18,526 nt of DNA from Methanobacterium sp. (GTDB lineage: Archaea; Methanobacteriota; Methanobacteria; Methanobacteriales; Methanobacteriaceae). A program made the translations under genes and the position numbers. The notes below the pieces were generated by a model. That model was given only the letters and a program-made list of their open reading frames with translations. It did no database searches and was not told the DNA's origin. This document shows positions 8,290 through 15,122 of the stretch, in pieces. Location: positions 1-18,526 of the forward strand of contig JAJRAE010000126.1 of the NCBI GenBank assembly GCA_028682985.1, read 5' to 3'. Within the stretch, counting starts at the first letter, position 1. Each line of letters opens with the position of its first letter.

Positions 8290-8880
8290 ATGGAAGAAAT
8301 GGATATAATGCATAAAACAGAATTTGAAAAGAAATGGATGGGATTATGGGAAGAACACGTAACATGGACACGGCTGGCCATAATAAGCATGGTAGATATT
8401 CAGGATGCTAAAGAAACAGAAGCAACCGTCAATAGATTATTAAGAAACTCCAAGGACATGGCAGAAGTGTGCAAAATGTTCTATGGTGATGAAGTTGCAG
8501 GAAAATTCGATGAACTGATGACGGAACACCTTTCAGTAGCTGCAGAGCTTGTACAGGCAGCTGTTGCAGGCGATAATGATAAAGCAGGAGATGCTGAAAA
8601 AAGATGGTATCAAAACGCAGATGAAATTGCGGCCACCCTCAACTCTTTAAATCCTAACTGGAAAGAAAAAGAATTTAAAGACATGCTATATGAACACCTT
8701 AAACAAACCAAAGATGAAGCAGTGTACAGAATAACAAAAGACTATGAAAAAGATGTACCCAATTATGATGAGATTGAAAAAATGGCAAGAATGATGGCCG
8801 ATGGATTTTCCCATGGAATAATGATGCAATTCCCGGATAAATTCCATGAAAAGAGGAAGCACTTCTGGCAAAGAATGTAA
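8290..8880 (+). CDS. Uncharacterised all-helical protein
   Basis: I know no function for this family. I recall similar hypothetical proteins in Bacillus and Clostridium, but this needs a search. The 196 residues are predicted almost wholly alpha-helical and cytosolic. Residues that look conserved are in HVTWTR (23-28), FYGDE (64-68), TEH (78-80), WYQNADEIA (106-114), YEHLKQT (134-140), DYEKD (151-155), MADG (169-172) and QFPDKF (180-185). The spread of His, Glu, Asp and Tyr over several helices would suit a bundle that binds a metal or small ligand, but no family metal motif is complete. ATG codons occur at 8281 and 8290. GGGAG at 8276-8280 touches the first but sits 9 bases before the second, so 8290 is chosen. 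A Rieske ferredoxin follows on the same strand after 124 bases. Confidence 0.87.
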   Translation: MEEMDIMHKTEFEKKWMGLWEEHVTWTRLAIISMVDIQDAKETEATVNRLLRNSKDMAEVCKMFYGDEVAGKFDELMTEHLSVAAELVQAAVAGDNDKAGDAEKRWYQNADEIAATLNSLNPNWKEKEFKDMLYEHLKQTKDEAVYRITKDYEKDVPNYDEIEKMARMMADGFSHGIMMQFPDKFHEKRKHFWQRM

Positions 8881-8900
8881 GAAATTTTAAAAAAAATTTC
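8881..8900 (+). terminator. Perfect 8-4-8 inverted repeat just after the helical-protein gene
   Basis: GAAATTTT and AAAATTTC form a perfect stem with a four-A loop, starting at the base after the TAA. The stem is almost all A-T and no long T-tract follows, so it may be a weak terminator, an mRNA 3'-end structure, or chance in AT-rich DNA. Confidence 0.3.
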
Positions 8901-9004
8901 AATCATCTAACATTACCACTTTAAACCAAGGTGAGACCCCAGAATAAATGAAAAATACTTCCCAAATTAAATTTTTTTTTTATTGTTTTAGGAGGAACAG
9001 TATA

Positions 9005-9352
9005 ATGAGCTTTGTAGAAATGATTAAAGTTGGCGAATTAAATGACAGAACTATGAAAATGGTTATTATTGATAACCATGAATATATGCTTGCTAGAATT
9101 GGTGATAATTATTATTGTTCTGACAATCGATGCCCGCATATGGGTGGAAATTTATCTAATGGGCAACTGGAAGGAACGGTAGTTACTTGTCCGCGACATC
9201 ACAGTCAATTTGACCTTAAAGATGGTCATAACATACGTTGGACAGATTGGAAAGGTATTAAATTGGCTACAGCAAAGTTGTTAAAATCACCCAGACCTTT
9301 GAAAATGTATGATGTTAAAATAGAAGATGGAAAACTAATGGCCAATATTTAA
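9005..9352 (+). CDS. Small Rieske [2Fe-2S] ferredoxin
   Basis: This 115-residue stand-alone Rieske protein has cluster ligands Cys43 and His45 in CPHMGG, and Cys62 and His65 in TCPRHHSQFDL. It resembles the soluble ferredoxin components of ring-hydroxylating dioxygenases and NirD-like proteins. There is no signal peptide, Tat motif or membrane anchor, so it should work in the cytosol. The frame stays open upstream to an ATG at 8948, but a strong GGAGG at 8991-8995, 9 bases before ATG 9005, fixes the start there, where the Rieske fold also begins. No oxygenase or reductase is encoded nearby. The gene is notably AT-rich in third positions: six of eight isoleucines are ATT. That hints at a different history from its neighbours. 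Its electron donor and acceptor are unknown; the helical protein upstream is a possible partner. Confidence 0.94.
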   Translation: MSFVEMIKVGELNDRTMKMVIIDNHEYMLARIGDNYYCSDNRCPHMGGNLSNGQLEGTVVTCPRHHSQFDLKDGHNIRWTDWKGIKLATAKLLKSPRPLKMYDVKIEDGKLMANI

Positions 9353-9358
9353 AAGACC

Positions 9359-9389
9359 GCCGGGGCAATATTTGCAATATCCGGCTTTT
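9359..9389 (+). terminator. GC-rich hairpin with T-tract after the Rieske gene
   Basis: GCCGG (9359-9363) pairs with CCGGC (9381-9385), an inner ATAT/ATAT can add four pairs across a bulge, and TTTT follows directly. It begins a few bases after the Rieske stop and stands out as GC-rich in an AT-rich spacer, so it probably ends the plus-strand transcript before the convergent archease gene. Confidence 0.55.
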
Positions 9390-9445
9390 AATTAATTTTA
9401 TTAATTGAGCTATTTTTAGAATAATGAATTAAAAAAAAAAAAAGT

Positions 9446-9868
9446 TTAAGTATCCAGTATAACCTGCACTTTAAACCCATTTTCTTCTTTAATATCCATT
9501 AAATGATAGGTTACAGCCTTAATGTCCTCTCTACTTTCATGTCTGTCGGAATCAAAAGTTTCCCCCCATAAAGCGCCATCTAAAACATATTCCTGATTTT
9601 TTTTAGTTATTTCTAGATTAAACTGGTTGAATATCAGAAATTCAGCATCATGCAAGTATATAAGCTCAGCTAACCAGTCGTATAAAAGTGCGTATGGATC
9701 CTCAGATGTTATATGCACCTCTTTTTTTATAGAAGGCCTTATCTTTGCGGTGTCGGTCATAACTTCAAACATGGCTAGAGCTGCATTTTGGAAGGCCTCT
9801 TCCAGTGTCTCTCCATAGGCCCGCAACCCTACATCCGCTGTTACATCGAAGTATTCATATTTTTTCAT
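9446..9868 (-). CDS. Archease, activator of RtcB
   Basis: Archease binds Ca2+ and speeds guanylylation and turnover of RtcB, and can alter NTP use by the ligase. The 140 residues match the usual length. Recognisable blocks are the N-terminal TADVGLRAYGETLEEAF, the central DPYALLYDWLAELIYLHD, and the C-terminal HESREDIKAVTYH. The conserved Asp is kept in TADVG, but the residue three before the Asp-Val pair is Val (DVTADVG) where many archeases have His (DHTADIG). I recall the Methanothermobacter protein MTH1598 also having Val, so this may be a lineage trait. AGGA about 7 bases before ATG 9868 is the ribosome binding site, and a TATA-like TTTATATCC lies at about 9901-9909 on the minus strand. 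It is next to cdc6, as in Methanothermobacter. Confidence 0.95.
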   Translation of the reverse strand: MKKYEYFDVTADVGLRAYGETLEEAFQNAALAMFEVMTDTAKIRPSIKKEVHITSEDPYALLYDWLAELIYLHDAEFLIFNQFNLEITKKNQEYVLDGALWGETFDSDRHESREDIKAVTYHLMDIKEENGFKVQVILDT

Positions 9869-9975
9869 GGATTTTCCTGTTTATTATTCTGTTTTATGAG
9901 GATATAAATTTGATAAATTTTTTTTCCAAAATTTGTTTTATGGGATTTATTACTTCTCAAATGCTCTCTAACTCG

Positions 9976-9986
9976 TTTTTTAAATA
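9976..9986 (+). promoter_or_regulatory. TATA-like element for the small membrane protein gene
   Basis: TTTTTAAATAG is centred about 26 bases before position 10007, which would give a short leader containing the GGAGGT at 10012-10017. A second candidate, GATATTTAA, lies a few bases downstream. Confidence 0.4.
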
Positions 9987-10025
9987 GATATTTAACCCAG
10001 CTTTATGTAACGGAGGTCAAAATTT

Positions 10026-10211
10026 ATGCAAAGAAATAAAAATTCCATACCAGATCTTAGAAAGAAAACTGAAGATCTAAACTATTTAAACTTCCATAGA
10101 TACTTCGATCTACAATCCTGCCTCTTCATAGGCCTAATTGTAGTCATTTTAATATTCAGTATAATAAGTGTAGCAGCTCTTCCTAATTCCAACTTTCCAG
10201 CATCCATTTAG
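10026..10211 (+). CDS. Small single-span membrane protein
   Basis: This 61-residue open frame has an excellent ribosome binding site, GGAGGT at 10012-10017, 8 bases before the ATG, and a TATA-like element at the right distance. That makes it more than a chance frame. The first 32 residues are polar and basic (RNKNS, RKK), followed by one hydrophobic helix at about 33-52 (LFIGLIVVILIFSIISVAAL) and a short polar tail. The positive-inside rule places the N-terminus in the cytosol. No family is recognised. It lies between archease and cdc6 on the opposite strand to both, 30 bases from the end of cdc6. It might be a regulatory or subunit-type micro-protein, but function is unknown. Confidence 0.65.
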   Translation: MQRNKNSIPDLRKKTEDLNYLNFHRYFDLQSCLFIGLIVVILIFSIISVAALPNSNFPASI

Positions 10212-10241
10212 ATGTTAATATCAGGATCTAATGTATTGATT

Positions 10242-11363
10242 TTAAATAATGCATTTACCTATCTCTTCTGAATCGAATCTTAGGAATATTATCCGGGAAT
10301 TCCCTTTTCTACCCTTCCCAGTGAATTTTACATCTATCAACCTCAAAAATTCAAGTTTATTCAGTAAACGGTCAAATGAAGCGTAGCTTAATGGTTCGAC
10401 GTTATTCAGATTTTTATACAGGTTTCCCGCAGTTAACTGTTCATCTTCAGATATTACTATGAGTTCCAGGAGCTTTTTCTCCTTTCCCTGCAGATTCTGC
10501 AGCGTATTCTTCAGACTGATGGAGCTGGTGTTCTGGATGGCTGTTTTCAGATGTTTATCCTCTATAGCCCGGGAGGCGTCTGCCTCGGCCAGGTTTCCTA
10601 GCACACCCAGCAATTCTATTCCCACTCTTAAATCTCCTATGGAGCTGGTATTCTCGGTCACCTCATCCAATATCTCATCAGAGATAACATCCGGATAAAA
10701 ACCTGCTTTAACCCTCTCCTGTAGTATATCACGCATCTCCCCATATGTATAAGGATCGAATATCACTTCCTGGGGTATGAAAACTGATTTAACATTTTTA
10801 TCCAGTATGTATCGGAATTCTATGTCGGATATTACCGCGAATAACCCTGTTCTCACCCCTTCAAACTCCTCATAAGCCCTTAAAATATCATAAAATATTT
10901 TGTTAGCATTCTTACTATGAAAGAGGTAATTAACATCATCCAATGCCACCACCAGGGCCTGATTATTCTTTTTAAGGTGTTTCATTATCTTTTCATATAT
11001 CCTGGTTACTGGTATACCTGTTTCCGGGGGCAGATGTCCAAATATCTTCTGGTAGATCTGGGAAAATATGTTATAACGGGTAGTATGCAGCTGGCAGTTG
11101 ATATATACACATACTATCCGGTCTGAATATTCCTCTACCCTCTCAAATATCTTCTTGATGGCTGTGGTCTTTCCAGTAGCGCAGGACCCAACCACTATGG
11201 CATTAATGGGTTTACCACCCTTTAAAGCTGGTCTTAAGCACAGTGTCAGGGCATCTGTCTGGTTTTCCCTGTGTAAGAATTTATCGGGCACATAGTCCGG
11301 GTTGAACACCCGGATATCCCGGAATATGGTTTCATCATGCATTAAAATATCATCGATTGACAT
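10242..11363 (-). CDS. cdc6: Orc1/Cdc6-type replication initiator, second-paralogue type, with divergent ATPase motifs
   Basis: Archaeal Orc1/Cdc6 proteins bind origins or help load and regulate the MCM helicase. The 373 residues give an AAA+ domain (about 30-280) and a winged-helix domain (about 295-373) with a basic wing, GKGRKGNSR. The P-loop is GSCATGKTT (59-67), unlike the usual GPPGTGKT. Walker B is ALDDV with Asp143 where Glu is typical. The sensor 1 region reads VISD (167-170) where Asn is usual. Sensor 2 GDLR is intact. Its place beside archease fits Cdc6-2 of M. thermautotrophicus (MTH1599 by recollection). The start is ATG at 11363. The 117-base upstream spacer is AT-rich, and I could not find convincing origin recognition boxes in it. 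A role in MCM handling is more likely than main origin binding. Confidence 0.93.
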   Translation of the reverse strand: MSIDDILMHDETIFRDIRVFNPDYVPDKFLHRENQTDALTLCLRPALKGGKPINAIVVGSCATGKTTAIKKIFERVEEYSDRIVCVYINCQLHTTRYNIFSQIYQKIFGHLPPETGIPVTRIYEKIMKHLKKNNQALVVALDDVNYLFHSKNANKIFYDILRAYEEFEGVRTGLFAVISDIEFRYILDKNVKSVFIPQEVIFDPYTYGEMRDILQERVKAGFYPDVISDEILDEVTENTSSIGDLRVGIELLGVLGNLAEADASRAIEDKHLKTAIQNTSSISLKNTLQNLQGKEKKLLELIVISEDEQLTAGNLYKNLNNVEPLSYASFDRLLNKLEFLRLIDVKFTGKGRKGNSRIIFLRFDSEEIGKCII

Positions 11364-11480
11364 TAGATTAACCTTTTATAATATCTAGAATTATCCTTTT
11401 ATATAGATTATTTTTAAGCTTATATTATTCTATTTTAAGATTTGTAACAGAAATTTATTTTAAATAATTTATCAAAATTT

Positions 11481-12224
11481 TTAAAAGAAGTTCACATCTA
11501 GAACTCCGTCTAATCTCTCACCGCGGGATATATTTAGAAGGGTAACCTCTTCATTTTCCGCAACCCATTCCACCAGTTTCTTGGCGTATTTAAGTTTAAG
11601 CTCCTTAATCTCATCTGCCCTACCTTCTCTTTCAGGTAGGTCTGGTCTCGAATATCTGGTAACCACCTTACCAAAATCCATACCCGCCAGTATTACATAT
11701 TCTGCTCCCAGTTCTACTGCCAGGAATAGGGCCCGGTCTCCGTCGGTGAATCCTCCAAAATTGTAAACATTGCTTAGAGGGGTGCTCTGAGTGGTTCCCA
11801 TCACCCTTTGAAGACGGGGGAGGTATTCTTTAACTTTTTCCCGGTTGTTTCCATGGGCATGCACCACCATAAATGCCCCCTCATGGTTGGCGCAAAGTAT
11901 GTCCTTCATTTCACCATCTAAATCAGTCACAATAACATCAGGGATAATGTCCTCCTCCATAAGGGCGGTGGTAGCCCCATCAGCTGCTATTATGGTGTAT
12001 TCTGATAGGTTTAAATTTTTTATCTCTTTGATGTTGCTTTTAATTGAAGGGCCCGCTCCAAATATTATGGCTTCCTTCTGCATGGGTATATCATCCTTTG
12101 ATAATCCTCCATAGTTTTCTAAGAGCTGATTCAGTATTTGGGCTGATTTTTCATCTTCTTCTTGGCTGTAATTGAATTTTCTGACTATTTCTTCGTACCA
12201 GGAAAACCATATAGCAAGGTTCAT
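11481..12224 (-). CDS. mptE: 6-hydroxymethyl-7,8-dihydropterin diphosphokinase MptE
   Basis: MptE transfers diphosphate from ATP to 6-hydroxymethyl-7,8-dihydropterin in tetrahydromethanopterin synthesis, the C1 carrier of methanogenesis. It belongs to the archaeal DUF115 family, which is unrelated in sequence to bacterial FolK. Family blocks present are GAGPS at 56-60, AADGATTALME at 80-90, VTDLDG at 99-104, HAHGNN at 122-127, FGGFTDGDRA at 156-165 and GMDFG at 181-185. The 247 residues are of usual length. No ribosome binding site precedes ATG 12224, but a TATA box lies about 25 bases upstream, so the mRNA is probably leaderless. It is divergent from the aminotransferase gene, with a 66-base spacer. 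Confidence 0.95.
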   Translation of the reverse strand: MNLAIWFSWYEEIVRKFNYSQEEDEKSAQILNQLLENYGGLSKDDIPMQKEAIIFGAGPSIKSNIKEIKNLNLSEYTIIAADGATTALMEEDIIPDVIVTDLDGEMKDILCANHEGAFMVVHAHGNNREKVKEYLPRLQRVMGTTQSTPLSNVYNFGGFTDGDRALFLAVELGAEYVILAGMDFGKVVTRYSRPDLPEREGRADEIKELKLKYAKKLVEWVAENEEVTLLNISRGERLDGVLDVNFF

Positions 12225-12242
12225 AAGATAGGATAATATAAT

Positions 12243-12256
12243 CCATATAAATAAAG
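12243..12256. promoter_or_regulatory. Shared bidirectional TATA element between mptE and the aminotransferase gene
   Basis: The plus strand reads CCATATAAATAAAG and the minus strand CTTTATTTATATGG, so both directions show a good archaeal TATA box in the same bases. The distance to ATG 12224 (about 25) fits a leaderless mptE mRNA. The distance to GGAGG at 12277-12281 fits a short leader for the plus-strand gene. Confidence 0.6.
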
Positions 12257-12290
12257 TTTTTTAGTTAATCTAATTTGGAGGTTTTTAAAA

Positions 12291-13439
12291 ATGAATGAGA
12301 CGTTGCTAATGATACCGGGACCTACCAGAGTAGCTCCGCGGGTCTTAAAGGCTATGTCTGAGAATATAGTGAATCATAGAAGTGCTGTGTTTGGCGAGAT
12401 AATTACAGAGACTACGGAAATGATGTCAGAAGTCTTTCAGACTGAGAATCAATCATATATTTTAACGGGCTCTGGCACTGCAGCCATGGAAGCAGCTCTT
12501 GCTAGTGTGGTAGAGAAGGGCGATAAAGTCCTGAATATTGTTGGTGGAAAGTTCGGTCAGAGGTTTATGCAGATCTCCGAAGTCCACGGTGGAAGTACCA
12601 TCGAACTTGAGGTGGAATGGGGATATGGTGTGGAGCCTAAAGATGTTAAATACATCCTGGAAGAGGAGGATGATATCAAGGCAGTGACCATAGTGCACAA
12701 TGAAACCTCAACTGGAGTTACCAATCCCATTGATGAAGTGGGAAACATTGTTAAAGATTATGATTCTCTTTATGTAGTGGACACCGTCTCCTCCCTGGGA
12801 GGGGATGATGTCTTTGTAGATGGATATAACATTGATATTTGTGTTACCGGCTCCCAGAAGTGTCTGGCCGCACCGCCAGGTATGGCCGCCATCACAATGA
12901 GTGAGGACGCCTGGAAAATGGTGGATAAAACCCCATCTAGTACCTATTACCTGGATATGAAGAAGTACTTTAAAAGCGGTTCAGGCACCCCCCCAGAAAC
13001 ACCGTTCACCCCCTCAGTATCATTAATGTATGCTATGAGGGAAGCATTAAATGCGGTAATGGAAGAAGGCCTGGAAAGCCGTGTTAAACGGCATGAACTG
13101 GCCGCTTTAGCTACCAGAAATGGTATAAAAGCCATGGGCCTGGAATTATTTGCCCAGCCAGAGGTTTCATCCAATACCGTCACCGCTATTAAAATGCCGG
13201 AAGGGGTAACTGACAAACAGTTAAGAGGCACCATGCGTGATAAGTACCGCATTGAGCTGGCCGGAGGTCAGGACCACCTTAAAGGCAACGTATTCCGGAT
13301 CGGCCATATGGGTAACATCACCGAGCAGGAGATCATAACCACCATTGCTGCCCTGGAGATGACCTTAAAAGGATTTAAACTTGATTTATGTCTGGGTGAA
13401 GGCGTAGCCGCGGTGGAAGAAGCTTATCTTATTGATTAA
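12291..13439 (+). CDS. Class V aminotransferase (alanine-glyoxylate/serine-pyruvate/phosphoserine type)
   Basis: This PLP enzyme has 382 residues. PGPTRV opens the protein, GSGTAAMEA (60-68) binds the cofactor phosphate, Asp164 in VVDTVSS contacts the pyridine nitrogen, and Lys190 in TGSQKCLAAPPG forms the Schiff base. The closest characterised archaeal relative I know is MJ0959, a broad-specificity enzyme able to transaminate alanine/glyoxylate and phosphoserine. In methanogens that lack a standard SerC, such an enzyme may supply serine biosynthesis. The start ATG has GGAGG at 12277-12281 at good distance. It is divergent from mptE. The tail past about residue 355 (LCLGEGVAAVEEAYLID) is typical of the methanogen subgroup as far as I recall. 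Exact substrate cannot be read from the sequence. Confidence 0.94.
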   Translation: MNETLLMIPGPTRVAPRVLKAMSENIVNHRSAVFGEIITETTEMMSEVFQTENQSYILTGSGTAAMEAALASVVEKGDKVLNIVGGKFGQRFMQISEVHGGSTIELEVEWGYGVEPKDVKYILEEEDDIKAVTIVHNETSTGVTNPIDEVGNIVKDYDSLYVVDTVSSLGGDDVFVDGYNIDICVTGSQKCLAAPPGMAAITMSEDAWKMVDKTPSSTYYLDMKKYFKSGSGTPPETPFTPSVSLMYAMREALNAVMEEGLESRVKRHELAALATRNGIKAMGLELFAQPEVSSNTVTAIKMPEGVTDKQLRGTMRDKYRIELAGGQDHLKGNVFRIGHMGNITEQEIITTIAALEMTLKGFKLDLCLGEGVAAVEEAYLID

Positions 13440-13461
13440 AGCTTCTTTTAATCTTTTTTTT
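13417..13461 (+). terminator. Hairpin plus T8 tract spanning the aminotransferase stop codon
   Basis: AAGAAGCTT (13417-13425) and AAGCTTCTT (13439-13447) form a perfect 9-bp stem with a 13-base loop that contains most of the TAA. Eight T residues follow at 13454-13461. The 5' arm is coding sequence. Confidence 0.65.
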
Positions 13462-13512
13462 ATATTCATTTATTTTAAAAAAATATTAATTTTATTTAAA
13501 AATTATTTCATT

Positions 13513-14865
13513 TTATATATCCTTCAAAATAGCCAGAGCCGTTTTAAAGATTATAGGCCCATCCATCCAGCTTTGTCTAATTAGATACATTGGTCTGGCG
13601 TAGAATTCCTTGAAGGCCTTTTTCTGCAGTTTTCTCAGCTCTTCCAGTGAGCAGTCCACTGTTTCCATCACCGGTGTGAGGAGGTTGAACTTGGACCAGT
13701 CCGTGGTTTTAAGCAGGCGGTCGTCATTGGACTGCAGGTAGAAGTCTGTGCCGGGGTAAGGTGTTGCCAGTGAGAATATGGCGTAGTTGGGCTCCAGTTT
13801 TTTAACGAATCTAATTGTATTTTCAATACTTTTCCGGGTATCTCCCGGCATTCCCAGCACCACTGATGCTATGGTTCTCACTCCCAATTTCCTGGTGAGT
13901 TCGAAGGTTTTCTTGATCTTACTGATGGTTATGTTCTTATTTACCTGGTTCAGGTTCTGCTGATCAGCTGATTCCACTCCTAAAAAGAGGGTTATGCATC
14001 CAGCTTCCTTCATCTTCCTGAGTAAATCTTCTGAGATAGTGTCCACTCGAGCGGTACAGCCCCAGTAATTATCAAAATTTCTCTCCTTTATCTCATCACA
14101 TATCTGGTTTATACGCTTCTTATTAAGGCAGAAGGTGTCATCCATAAATGCAAGCATTTCAGAATGATGATCATTCACCAGATGCTCCATCTCATCCACC
14201 ACCCCACCAGCGGATCTTAAGCGCAGCTTCTGGCCATGCATAGCTGAAGATGCGCAGAAAGAGCACTGATAGGGACATCCTCTTCCTGAAATTAGGGTCC
14301 CAATGGGCAGCTTCATATTCATAATCTGATAATCATCCATGGGGAGCAGATGCCTGGCTGGGTATGGCAGAGTATCCAGATCCTCTATTACCGGACGGGC
14401 CGTTGTGGTGAAATCCCGGGTGGCAATTCCTTTAACATTTCTCAGGTCTCCATCATTTTTAAGGGTTTGCACCAATTCTAGCATGGTGTATTCTCCTTCT
14501 CCACGAACCACCAGGTCGATGAAGTCATTTTTCAACAACTCCTGATAGGTGAAGGTGGGATGGTAACCGCCTAAAACAATTAAAGCCCCGGGGCATGCTT
14601 CCCTGGACATGCTTGCCACTTTAAGTGCGCTGGGTAGGGTGGGTGTAACTGATGTTATTGCAACTACATCAGGAGAATAAAGGGCCACCTCATTTTGAAT
14701 GGATTCATAATCCATCTCCACTGCCGGTGCGTCTATAATCTTTACTTCAAACCCATCAGATTCTAGTACAGCTGCAATATAGGCTATACCCAGAGGTGGT
14801 GCCACCAGTCCTATAAAACGGTATTTGGATGAACTGTAAGGTGGATTAATCATTAACACTTTCAA
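13513..14865 (-). CDS. Radical SAM protein with N-terminal cobalamin-binding-like domain
   Basis: The 450-residue protein has an N-terminal Rossmann-type domain of the B12-binding class (about 1-140; opens KVLMINPPYSSSKY), then a radical SAM barrel (about 185-400) with Cys197, Cys201 and Cys204 in RGCPYQCSFC. These cysteines hold a [4Fe-4S] cluster that cleaves S-adenosylmethionine. The classical DxHxxG cobalamin ligand motif is not evident, so cobalamin may bind without a protein ligand or not at all. The C-terminal region contains KAFKEFYARPMYL, a feature of class B-like enzymes including hopanoid and archaeal tetraether-lipid modifying proteins. The substrate is unknown. A TTG start at 14865 is supported by GAGGTGA 6 bases upstream. 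It is flanked by a 257-base AT-rich spacer with a TATA-like TTTTTATAAG at about 14933-14942. Confidence 0.92.
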   Translation of the reverse strand: MKVLMINPPYSSSKYRFIGLVAPPLGIAYIAAVLESDGFEVKIIDAPAVEMDYESIQNEVALYSPDVVAITSVTPTLPSALKVASMSREACPGALIVLGGYHPTFTYQELLKNDFIDLVVRGEGEYTMLELVQTLKNDGDLRNVKGIATRDFTTTARPVIEDLDTLPYPARHLLPMDDYQIMNMKLPIGTLISGRGCPYQCSFCASSAMHGQKLRLRSAGGVVDEMEHLVNDHHSEMLAFMDDTFCLNKKRINQICDEIKERNFDNYWGCTARVDTISEDLLRKMKEAGCITLFLGVESADQQNLNQVNKNITISKIKKTFELTRKLGVRTIASVVLGMPGDTRKSIENTIRFVKKLEPNYAIFSLATPYPGTDFYLQSNDDRLLKTTDWSKFNLLTPVMETVDCSLEELRKLQKKAFKEFYARPMYLIRQSWMDGPIIFKTALAILKDI

Positions 14866-15122
14866 TCTACGTCACCTCATGAATGTCAAATTAAATTCGT
14901 ATATGTTTAATATTTTCCATATGGTAATGGTCTTATAAAAATCTTTTTTATTGAATTAAAAATAAAAAATTGTGTTTTTATAAATTTTGAATGCAAATAA
15001 TTGGGTTATTTACATTTAATATATTATTTGAATAATTTTTAAAGTTATGGGATATTTTTAATGATCCAGTTTTTAAATTATTCTCCTAATAAAAATTTAA
15101 TTCTATCTGGAAAATCTATTCA
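14866..15122. other. AT-rich spacer between the ThDP enzyme and the radical SAM gene
   Basis: No gene, RNA or strong repeat is visible in these 257 bases. The part next to 14865 holds the GAGGTGA ribosome binding site and a TATA-like element for the radical SAM gene; the rest is A/T-rich tracts. Confidence 0.5.

Noticed and set aside
8948..9004. N-terminal extension of the Rieske protein from ATG 8948
   Set aside because: The extension includes a low-complexity lysine/phenylalanine stretch, and a strong GGAGG lies right before ATG 9005, where the conserved fold starts.
11364..11480. Possible replication origin upstream of cdc6
   Set aside because: Archaeal origins often lie beside cdc6 genes and this spacer is AT-rich, but I could not find clear origin recognition box repeats. 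The only similar string, near TGTAACAGAAAT, occurs once and is a poor match.
12462..13252. Minus-strand open frames within the aminotransferase gene
   Set aside because: They are antisense shadows of a conserved gene with no ribosome binding sites or family features.
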